The notes beneath the pieces are model-generated. The model was not told the DNA's origin. It ran no database searches and saw nothing but the letters and a program-made list of their open reading frames with translations. A stretch of DNA of 64,000 nt from Marinobacter sp. F4216 (GTDB lineage: Bacteria > Pseudomonadota > Gammaproteobacteria > Pseudomonadales > Oleiphilaceae). This document shows positions 44,489-52,085 of the stretch, piece by piece. The translations under genes and the position numbers were made by a program. Position 1 is the stretch's first letter, and each line of letters opens with the position of its first letter. The stretch lies in assembly GCF_019931195.1 (NCBI RefSeq), contig NZ_JAIOUO010000002.1:868001-932000 (forward strand), given 5' to 3'.

Positions 44489-45682
44489 ATGCAGGAATTT
44501 GACGCCATCCGCCCCTATTCTGACGAGGAGGCGGGGCCCGCCATCCAGCGCCTGATCAGTGATTCCGGCTTCCTGGACATGATCGGACGATTCAAGGCAC
44601 CGACATTTGCACGCTTGGCGCCAGCGGTATTGAGGATTTTTACCCGTCGCTGGCTGTCCAGTCATTTCGGTCATTTCAGACGGATTGACGACCTTCAGGT
44701 GGCTCTTGCGAAATACGTGGACGAGCTGGTCCATGGAACCACCAGCCGCGTGACCGTAAGCGGCCTGGAGAATCTCAGCAAGAATTCTGCGCATTTGTTC
44801 ATTTCCAACCACCGGGATATTGTGTTTGACCCGATGGTGGTCAACTACCTTCTTTATCAAAACGGCTTTCACACCACTCGTATCGCCATTGGCGACAACC
44901 TGCTGTCCAACCGCGTGTTTGCGGAAATGATGCGACTGAACAAGAGCTTTGTGGTCCGCCGTGGCGTCAGCAGCCCGCGGGAGATGCGGGACGCCTACCT
45001 GACACTCTCTGGCTTTATCAACCACAGCATTGATACCAATCACAGCATCTGGATTGCCCAGAGAGAAGGACGGGCCAAGGATGGGCTGGATCTTACGGAT
45101 CCGGCCATTATCAAGATGTTCTACATGAGCAAAAAGAAAAGCGGGCAGTCTTTTGCTGACGCCATGAACCGTCTTCACATTGTTCCTGTTTCCATTGCCT
45201 ATGAATACGATCCGTGCGATGCAGATAAGGCGCGCACTCTGGAAATCCGGGCGAGAACCGGCAGCTATACCAAAGCTGAAGGGGAAGACACCGAACAGAT
45301 TATGAAAGGGCTTACCGGTTACAAGGGGCACGTGCATGTGCATTTTGGCAGCCCCATCCAGGATTCGCCGGACACGCCGAAGGAACTTGCCGCACGCATC
45401 GATCGTGAAATGCACGCCAATTACCACCTGCATCCGTCCAATCTGGTGGCGTACCAGAAGCGGGGAATTCATCCGCAGACACACGAAACGCCGGGCAAGG
45501 TCAGCGAGGAGGTGGTAACGGCAGACGCGTGGTCCCCGGCCGATATGGAGGCCGCCCAAGCGGAAATGGAGCGTCGGATCGAGGCTGCGGACCCGGCCAT
45601 TCAGCCCTATCTCCTGGACATGTATGCCAACCCGGTAAGCAAGGCGCTGGTCGCAGCGGCCGGGATACACGAGACCAGTTAA
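44489..45682 (+). CDS. Glycerolipid acyltransferase family protein
   Basis: A 397-residue acyltransferase of the PlsC/PlsB-like superfamily. Motif I is SNHRDIVFDPMVV, with five rather than four residues between His and Asp, an arrangement I associate with this subgroup. Motif II/III follow in NKSFVVRRGVSSPREM and IWIAQREGRAKDG. It likely transfers acyl groups in phospholipid or lipid synthesis at the inner membrane. The gene starts a rightward pair with the esterase at 45715. Confidence 0.85.
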   Translation: MQEFDAIRPYSDEEAGPAIQRLISDSGFLDMIGRFKAPTFARLAPAVLRIFTRRWLSSHFGHFRRIDDLQVALAKYVDELVHGTTSRVTVSGLENLSKNSAHLFISNHRDIVFDPMVVNYLLYQNGFHTTRIAIGDNLLSNRVFAEMMRLNKSFVVRRGVSSPREMRDAYLTLSGFINHSIDTNHSIWIAQREGRAKDGLDLTDPAIIKMFYMSKKKSGQSFADAMNRLHIVPVSIAYEYDPCDADKARTLEIRARTGSYTKAEGEDTEQIMKGLTGYKGHVHVHFGSPIQDSPDTPKELAARIDREMHANYHLHPSNLVAYQKRGIHPQTHETPGKVSEEVVTADAWSPADMEAAQAEMERRIEAADPAIQPYLLDMYANPVSKALVAAAGIHETS

Positions 45683-45714
45683 ACGCACTTGAAACCCGAT
45701 TTTGGAGACGTTTG

Positions 45715-46380
45715 ATGTCAGCACTTGAGTATCTTGAAATCGAAACGGCTCCGGAGCCTACCGTTTCGGTCATCTGGCTTCATGGGCTGGGTGCAAGCGG
45801 GCACGACTTTGAGCCTGTGATTCCGGAGTTGGGATTGCCGGACGGGGCGGCTGTTCGGTTTATTTTTCCCCATGCACCAGCTATTCCGGTGACCGTGAAT
45901 GGTGGAATGGTGATGCCCGCCTGGTACGATATCAAGGCCATGGATATCGACCGGGTTATCGACACCGAGCAATTACTCGCTTCGGCAGAAGCGGTTGGCG
46001 AACTGGTGAATCGTGAAATTGATCGGGGCATTCCCGCCAGCAAGATTGTGATTGCCGGATTTTCCCAGGGTGGGGCGGTGGCCTATCAGGTCGCACTGAC
46101 ATTCCCGGAGCGGCTGGCAGGTGTTCTGGGCCTTTCCACCTATTTTGCCACCGCGAAAAGCATCCAGCCGTCTGACGCGAACTGCAATATCCCGATCAAC
46201 GTCTATCACGGCACCTTTGACCCGGTGGTTCCTGAGTCACTTGGCGTTAAGGCGGTAGAGACGTTTAAGGCGATGGGGTTCGAGCCGGAATACAAAACCT
46301 ATCCCATGGAGCACAGTGTGTGCCTTGAGGAAGTGCAGGATATTGGACGATTTATCCGGAGTCATGCACTGCTCGCGTAA
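45715..46380 (+). CDS. Alpha/beta hydrolase of the carboxylesterase/phospholipase family
   Basis: A 221-residue serine esterase, ATG 45715 with TTGGAG before it, 32 bp after the acyltransferase. The oxyanion region is VIWLHGLGASGHDF, the nucleophile is in AGFSQGGAVAYQ, and the acid and histidine are in YHGTFDPVVP and MEHSVCLEE. This is the lysophospholipase/carboxylesterase group that cleaves acyl esters in the cytoplasm. Its pairing with an acyltransferase suggests lipid turnover. Confidence 0.9.
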   Translation: MSALEYLEIETAPEPTVSVIWLHGLGASGHDFEPVIPELGLPDGAAVRFIFPHAPAIPVTVNGGMVMPAWYDIKAMDIDRVIDTEQLLASAEAVGELVNREIDRGIPASKIVIAGFSQGGAVAYQVALTFPERLAGVLGLSTYFATAKSIQPSDANCNIPINVYHGTFDPVVPESLGVKAVETFKAMGFEPEYKTYPMEHSVCLEEVQDIGRFIRSHALLA

Positions 46381-46578
46381 GTCCTCCGCCGCAGCAATTT
46401 GCAGGATTCCCCGACACTCCAGCCGGGCATCAAAAGGCTTGGCAGCCACTTTAACGAAGATTAAGATGACGAGAGTGTGTTTTTTGATCAGTATCGGGCT
46501 GTGCGATAAAGAGGCAGGCAACGACTGCCGACAAAAATAGCGGTATAAGCGTTACTTGTCAGTACACAGGGGGAACAC

Positions 46579-46941
46579 ATGGAGCACAGGCTCAGCAAGC
46601 GCGTACCGGGCAGGCTCGGATCACTGTTGTATAAGCGGGGAATGCCCGTGGCAACTGGGCAGATTCGGGATGCCTCCAGAAGTGGCCTTTTCCTGGCTAC
46701 GGAGTACGCTGGAGCCGATATTGATGAAACCGTCGAGCTGGAATTCAGGTTTCCCAAGCGGGACGAGCGGTCTTTTCGGCGCCTTGTGGCCCGGGTGGTG
46801 CGAAAAACAGACAAGGGACTTGGTGTAGAATTTGAGAGTGCCGGCAACGACACTTTTACCATTCCCTACCTGCTCAAATGGCTCCAGCAGCACCACTTAC
46901 CCAGCGCCTACTTTTCCGTCCTGCGCCAGCATTTCAACTGA
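46579..46941 (+). CDS. PilZ domain protein
   Basis: A 120-residue PilZ protein. The cyclic-di-GMP ligands are present: RLSKRVPGR at residues about 4-12 (R-x3-R) and D-A-S-R-S-G (D/NxSxxG) near residue 31, followed by the beta barrel (VELEFRFPKRDERSFRRLVARVV). It probably binds cyclic-di-GMP and controls motility or surface attachment. The ATG at 46579 has a CAGGGGGA ribosome-binding site. Confidence 0.88.
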   Translation: MEHRLSKRVPGRLGSLLYKRGMPVATGQIRDASRSGLFLATEYAGADIDETVELEFRFPKRDERSFRRLVARVVRKTDKGLGVEFESAGNDTFTIPYLLKWLQQHHLPSAYFSVLRQHFN

Positions 46942-46979
46942 CCTTCGGACCTGCCTTTGCCGGAGGATACTGCGCCTAT

Positions 46980-48533
46980 CTAGCTACGCCAGAATGTGGG
47001 TGAAAGCACGATAATTACGCTCAGTATTTCCAGTCGCCCCATCAGCATACCAACGGACAGCACCCATTTGGCTGCATCGGGCAGAGGGCCGAAGTTGCCG
47101 GCGGGTCCGATGATGTCACCCAGTCCCGGACCTACGTTCGTTAGCGAAGACAGTGCTCCGGACAATGCGGTCACAAAGTCCAGTTGCATGGCGGCGAGCG
47201 CGACGGTGATCAGCAGCAGACACAGCAGGAAGATGAAGGTGTAGGCGATCATGGACGAAATGATTTCATCGCTGACCGTCCGGCCGTTGTAGTTGCGCGT
47301 CAAAACCGCGCGCGGGTGAAGCAGGCGCATGAACTGCTCGCGCAGAACAATCAGAGACAACTGGAAGCGGAAAATCTTCATGCCACCGGCGGTGGAGCCG
47401 GAACATCCTCCAACAAACATCAGGAAGAAGAACATAACGAACGCCAACGGGCCCCAGGCCGAATAATCCTCGGACGCGTAACCTGTGGTGGTCACAATCG
47501 ATGTGATGTTGAACAGGGTGGCTGCGTAGTTGTGCAGAGGGTCAAACGGTACCGGCGAGACAGCCCACCGGTAAAGTGTCATGGCTGCCGGCACCACCAT
47601 AAGAATCGTCAGGAATAGCCGCACCTGCTGATCCCGGAACAGGACCCCGCGCTGGCCATGCATTTCTCGTACGAACAGGAAGAATGGCAGGCTACCGATC
47701 ACCATGAAGAGCGTGGCTTCCATGAGGATCAAATCACTGAATTTCCCCATTGACTGGTCAGACGTGGAGAAGCCCCCGGTGGCGATACTGGTAAGCCCGT
47801 GGTTGAACGCATCAAACAGGGTCATGCCAGAGAGCCAGTAGGTAACCACCGCTATCACGGAAAACAGAACGTAGACGAAAAGAAGGCCCCGGCTGAGGGT
47901 TTTCATTCGCGGAAGGGCCTTGTCCGTCCACTCCGAGGATTCGGTGGCGAAGAGCCGCATACCGCCCACCCGCAACAGTGGCAGCACGGCAACGAACATG
48001 CCGATGATCCCGATACCTCCGATCCACTGCAGGATTGAGCGCCAGAGAAGTAGATCCCGGTCCATGGAGTCCAGCCCGCTCAGCACTGTGGCCCCGGTGG
48101 TTGTGATACCGGACGTACCTTCGAAAAACGCATCGGCTGCGGATATTCCGGCGTCGCTGAGGTAGAACGGCAGGGAGGAAAACAGGGCGATAATGAACCA
48201 GCTGGAGACCGTCAGTACGAACATGTATCTGGGCTTGAGGTCCCTCGACTGGCGATAGGTGCTGACGATGCCGAGGACACCCAACCCACAAACGATGGCC
48301 GCAGATTCGACGAAAGCCAGAGAGTTCGGGGCTCCCGAGCCAAGCAGCAGGAATACGGGCAAGGTCATGAAAATGCTGAGCAGCACGAACATGACGCTAA
48401 GTATAAAAATGACGGGATTCAGGTTTTTCAAGGAACGCTCAAGCCAGCCGCAACGAGAGACGGCGTCAGAATACCTGTGGGTGCGTGGATCCGCAAGGAA
48501 GCCGCTCCCGGAATCGGGAGATAAACCTCTCAT
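46980..48533 (-). CDS. trkH: TrkH family potassium uptake protein
   Basis: A 517-residue membrane protein with about ten hydrophobic segments and the potassium-filter loops of TrkH (GTSGITTTGATVLSG, GLTSIATGGFSTSD, TSIVTTTGYASEDY and SLTNVGPGLG). It carries potassium across the inner membrane, gated by the NAD-binding TrkA, which is not in the window. The start at 48533 gives a longer N-terminus than usual; a later in-frame start near FILSVMFVLLSIFMTL is possible. Confidence 0.92.
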   Translation of the reverse strand: MRGLSPDSGSGFLADPRTHRYSDAVSRCGWLERSLKNLNPVIFILSVMFVLLSIFMTLPVFLLLGSGAPNSLAFVESAAIVCGLGVLGIVSTYRQSRDLKPRYMFVLTVSSWFIIALFSSLPFYLSDAGISAADAFFEGTSGITTTGATVLSGLDSMDRDLLLWRSILQWIGGIGIIGMFVAVLPLLRVGGMRLFATESSEWTDKALPRMKTLSRGLLFVYVLFSVIAVVTYWLSGMTLFDAFNHGLTSIATGGFSTSDQSMGKFSDLILMEATLFMVIGSLPFFLFVREMHGQRGVLFRDQQVRLFLTILMVVPAAMTLYRWAVSPVPFDPLHNYAATLFNITSIVTTTGYASEDYSAWGPLAFVMFFFLMFVGGCSGSTAGGMKIFRFQLSLIVLREQFMRLLHPRAVLTRNYNGRTVSDEIISSMIAYTFIFLLCLLLITVALAAMQLDFVTALSGALSSLTNVGPGLGDIIGPAGNFGPLPDAAKWVLSVGMLMGRLEILSVIIVLSPTFWRS

Positions 48534-48641
48534 TAGATGAGCAAAATTTCATCGCCAGCCCGGCAAACAAGGCTGGAATTCCATCCTGGCTTGGTGCAAC
48601 GTACATTGTGGCAGTAAATCCTCTTCAGCGGAGATCACGCC

Positions 48642-49181
48642 ATGAACGGTTCTCGGTTTTTCGTTATCGCCTTGGTCGGCGGCCTTATGGCCAGCCAGGC
48701 AAGCGCTCAGGACATATACAAGTCCGGAGGTGGAAGTGTTTTTGCCGGGCTCAATTACACCTTTGTGGGTCTGGATGTTGGCTCTGCCGATGCCGATGTG
48801 GGCACCTTGTCAGGCAAGGCCGGCGCAATGCTTACCCCTTTTATTGGCTTTGAGGCCCGGGCCGGTTTCGGGGTGGATGACGATCGGGTTGGGCTGTTCG
48901 ATTATTCCCTCGACAACTTCTACGGTGCCTATGGCACCTTCCAGATGGCCAACGAATCGCCATTAACGCCTTATGCCGCCATCGGCTTTACGCGGGTGGA
49001 AATAGAGGCGGATGGGCCGCTGGGCACCTCGACCGAAGATGAAAGCGACGTATCCTACGGTGTCGGACTCAATGTGGATTTCGCCTCTTACTTATCCGGA
49101 AACCTGGAGTATATGCGTTATTATGACGATAACGATGTAACCGTGGACGGATTGGGGCTTGGATTTCAGTTCAGTTTCTGA
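48642..49181 (+). CDS. Outer membrane beta-barrel protein
   Basis: A 179-residue protein with a Sec signal (MNGSRFFVIALVGGLMASQAS) and alternating hydrophobic strands ending in the aromatic residue VDGLGLGFQFSF, the signature of an outer-membrane barrel assembled by the BAM complex. The size and strand pattern are like the eight-stranded OmpA/opacity or porin-like group. Function unknown. Confidence 0.8.
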   Translation: MNGSRFFVIALVGGLMASQASAQDIYKSGGGSVFAGLNYTFVGLDVGSADADVGTLSGKAGAMLTPFIGFEARAGFGVDDDRVGLFDYSLDNFYGAYGTFQMANESPLTPYAAIGFTRVEIEADGPLGTSTEDESDVSYGVGLNVDFASYLSGNLEYMRYYDDNDVTVDGLGLGFQFSF

Positions 49182-49207
49182 GGCCGGTTCGTCCGTCTGG
49201 AGCGAGC

Positions 49208-49783
49208 GTGAACCATCTGGCCCACTTGTTTTTGGCCCCGGACTCGCCGGAGGCGCGGGTCGGTAGCATTCTCGGTGATTTTGCTCAGGGCATCGATCTG
49301 GCGAAGCTGCCGGACGAGGTCCACCGGGGCGTTCGCCACCATCTGAGGGTGGACGCCTATACGGACCAGCATACCGAAGTGCGGGCGAGCAAACGCTGCT
49401 TTTCGCCAATGCGACGACGGTTCGCCGGCATTGCTCTGGACGTGCTGTACGATCACTTTCTGTTAAGACACTGGCAATGTTTCAGTGAGGACGATCCTGA
49501 TAGCTTTATTGCCCGCGTGTATCGTGAGCTGGAATCTCACGGGGAAGTGATGCCAGCGTCCATGCGCGCCGTTACCGAACGAATGGTCAGACAGGATTGG
49601 TTCGGTGCGTATCGGGATCTGGATCGCATAGGTTATGCACTGGATCGGATTTCGGAGCGTATACGTTTCCCGAACCGTTTCAGTGGAGTGATTGAAGAAA
49701 TCAAGGCAAACGAGACGGAGCTTGAGTCACGATTTCTCATTTTTTTCCCTGAATTACAACGTATTGCAGGAGAATTTGAATGA
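49208..49783 (+). CDS. acpH: ACP phosphodiesterase (AcpH)
   Basis: A 191-residue protein starting at GTG 49208. The conserved MNHLAHLFLAPDSPEARVGS start, the GDFAQGI segment, the HHLRVDAYTD motif and ALDVLYDHFLLRHW match the AcpH/DUF479 family, which removes the phosphopantetheine arm from acyl carrier protein. The stop overlaps the start of the next gene by ATGA. Confidence 0.88.
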   Translation: MNHLAHLFLAPDSPEARVGSILGDFAQGIDLAKLPDEVHRGVRHHLRVDAYTDQHTEVRASKRCFSPMRRRFAGIALDVLYDHFLLRHWQCFSEDDPDSFIARVYRELESHGEVMPASMRAVTERMVRQDWFGAYRDLDRIGYALDRISERIRFPNRFSGVIEEIKANETELESRFLIFFPELQRIAGEFE

Positions 49784-50394
49784 AAGTTCTGGCTATTCTG
49801 TCATCATTGCTTCTGGGCACTGCCCCGATGGCGTATGTGCACGCCGAGGAAAGCAAGCAGTCTCCAGAGCGCATCCCCGAAACCCTCGGTTTCGTCGAGT
49901 GGGTGGTCATGAATGATACAGGCGTGCGGCTGAAGGCCCGCCTGGACACGGGCGCCAAGACCTCCTCCCTCCACGCCACCAATGTAGAGGAATTCACCCG
50001 CAACGACGAAAAGTGGGTTCGCTTTCAGCTACCCCTTGGAGATCATGAAGATCAGCCAACCAAGGGAAAAATCGAGCATGATGAAGTGGTGCTTGAATTC
50101 GAGCGGCCGATTCACCGAACCATTCGAATCAAGCGCAAGGGCGCAGAATCTCAGCGGCGCCATGTCGTTCGGATGGACTTCTGCATTGCAGGAACCATTC
50201 ATGAAACCCAGTTTTCGTTGACCGACAGGGGCAACTTTTCCTACCCGGTGCTGCTGGGTCGTCGTTTCATGCGGGATGACAATATCCTGACGGATTCCGC
50301 CAATAGCTTCATCGCACAGAAAGAGTGCGAATACAGCACGCTTGAAGAGATAGCGAAGCTGGACATCGAGGAAGCCGAAGTCAAAGTGCAGTAA
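49780..50394 (+). CDS. Retropepsin-like protease family protein (RimK-associated, DUF785)
   Basis: A 204-residue protein with a Sec signal (MKVLAILSSLLLGTAPMAYV) and the aspartic-protease motif ARLDTGAKTSSLHA. The family is often called ATP-dependent zinc protease, although the visible fold is retropepsin-like. The middle (EFERPIHRTIRIKRKGAESQ) and VLLGRRFMRDDNILTD strands are typical. Presumed periplasmic. It is translationally coupled to acpH. Confidence 0.85.
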   Translation: MKVLAILSSLLLGTAPMAYVHAEESKQSPERIPETLGFVEWVVMNDTGVRLKARLDTGAKTSSLHATNVEEFTRNDEKWVRFQLPLGDHEDQPTKGKIEHDEVVLEFERPIHRTIRIKRKGAESQRRHVVRMDFCIAGTIHETQFSLTDRGNFSYPVLLGRRFMRDDNILTDSANSFIAQKECEYSTLEEIAKLDIEEAEVKVQ

Positions 50395-50398
50395 AACG

Positions 50399-51913
50399 CT
50401 AGAAGGACACGGATGGCAACGTCAAATGCCGGCGAGGCCGTCCGGTGTCCGTTTCTCCAAATTCCCGGGCATCCAGCATTTCCAGGATATCGTCCAATTC
50501 CCTCCCAATCAGGGCCGCGTTACGAATCATGGCGAGTCGTGGCCACGTGCTGCGCTTTCCCGCCAGAATAAGGCGCTCAATCTCCTCATCGGTGTGATAA
50601 CTGAACAACACGTTGCGCCATAGGAAATGCTTCTTGTCCAGGATGATGTTTACATCGCCGGTATAGGTCTGGGTAAGAACGCCGTGGGCGAGCAGGACGG
50701 CAGGACTGATAAAAGATGCCCCGAAACGGGTGAGATATTTTTCCAGTTGGGCCAGCAAGTCAGCGGCACCGTCGACCATCAGCCCGCCCCCGAGGGCGCG
50801 CAGCGCGGACGGCGACCGGATTTTGGGATCGCTGACGAACGGCACAGCTATGGGGTTGATCATACTAACCACGTAGTGATTCACACCAAACAGCCGGGAC
50901 AATCGCTTGGCTGGCAGATCTTCTGCAAACGAACCATCCACCCATTTGCGGGTTGGCAAATAGGGTTTGGGTCGGCCGTTTGCACCCTTGGCATACAGCG
51001 TGACGGGAGGCACGACGCCGGGAATGCTCCCTGAAGCATCAATGGCGGAGCGGATATAGACGTTAGGCGAGGTAATGGCGTTCATCAGCCTCGAATTCTG
51101 ATGCTTTTCCGCTGGCGCGATGGAGATATTGATGTAGCGCCCGGTGTGCTCGTATGCTTCCTGAAAGGTCATATCATTATCAATACCATCCATCGCACTC
51201 TGCTTTACGGTCAGCGGTGTCACTCCCGGCTCGATGCCCGCCAGTACTTTCAACGGGTTCAGCAGCACTGGCATCTCGTAGCGATAGCGCTCGAGTATCC
51301 CGGATTTCAATTCTTCATCGGTGTACTTGGTCAGAAGTGCCGATACCCAGGCACCGGCACTGGCGCCCGAAATGACATGGGGCAGAAGGTCGTGATCGAT
51401 GAGTGTCTGGACAACACCGTGATGAAAATAAATCAGGCCGGCTCCGCCACTGAGCATCAGGGAGGACCGGCCGTAGCAATGACTGGCCCGACGGAAGAAG
51501 TCGACCTTTTGCTGGATTGAGATCTTACGGGCGGGCGCGTTTGCCAAAACCCGCAATGCTTCAGCAATGGCACTGACATAATCATCGATGACCTGCTTGG
51601 TGCCGGTGAGCGCGTAATTGTAGAGGATCGGGCGACCCATGCCGCTCATATTGCCATGGATGCCTTCATTGAGGACGTACAGTAGTTCTTCGTGGTTATT
51701 CTCGTTCAGGAGGGTTCGCAGCTGTTCGTAGCGGGCGCGAATATCGCAGTAGTCGTAGTACTCGGATTCGTCTTTCTGGCGCCATCTTTCTGCGCCGGAA
51801 AGCTTATCGATCGAAACGGCCGCTTCATGCCATTGCTCATAGCTGGTGGCCGCCTGAATGGTGCGCTGTAATTCCTGCCGGTAGAAACCGCTTGGCATTC
51901 TCAGGGAGATCAT
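50399..51913 (-). CDS. Patatin-like phospholipase with DUF3336 domain
   Basis: A 504-residue protein. An N-terminal DUF3336 segment (AATSYEQWHEAAVSIDKLSG) is followed by the patatin domain, with the glycine-rich oxyanion SGGAGLIYFHHGVV, the nucleophile G-A-S-A-G in ISGASAGAWVSAL, and the catalytic Asp in WVDGSFAEDLPAKRL. It is predicted to hydrolyse acyl esters of phospholipids. It ends 4 bp from the convergent retropepsin-like gene. Confidence 0.88.
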   Translation of the reverse strand: MISLRMPSGFYRQELQRTIQAATSYEQWHEAAVSIDKLSGAERWRQKDESEYYDYCDIRARYEQLRTLLNENNHEELLYVLNEGIHGNMSGMGRPILYNYALTGTKQVIDDYVSAIAEALRVLANAPARKISIQQKVDFFRRASHCYGRSSLMLSGGAGLIYFHHGVVQTLIDHDLLPHVISGASAGAWVSALLTKYTDEELKSGILERYRYEMPVLLNPLKVLAGIEPGVTPLTVKQSAMDGIDNDMTFQEAYEHTGRYINISIAPAEKHQNSRLMNAITSPNVYIRSAIDASGSIPGVVPPVTLYAKGANGRPKPYLPTRKWVDGSFAEDLPAKRLSRLFGVNHYVVSMINPIAVPFVSDPKIRSPSALRALGGGLMVDGAADLLAQLEKYLTRFGASFISPAVLLAHGVLTQTYTGDVNIILDKKHFLWRNVLFSYHTDEEIERLILAGKRSTWPRLAMIRNAALIGRELDDILEMLDAREFGETDTGRPRRHLTLPSVSF

Positions 51914-52085
51914 GGGCGCGTCCCGAGTGATCCCTCATCAGCGGGACAGCAGTATCCACAGTGAGGCTGTCTGGTTGCGTGGTTCTTACTGCACGCCACG
52001 GGCCTTGTTCGCTCATTGAGTATGTCAGTGGATCAGCATTCCTGCCAGTTCCCGCCCGGCTGCGGGGAACCGTTGGTTGGAACTG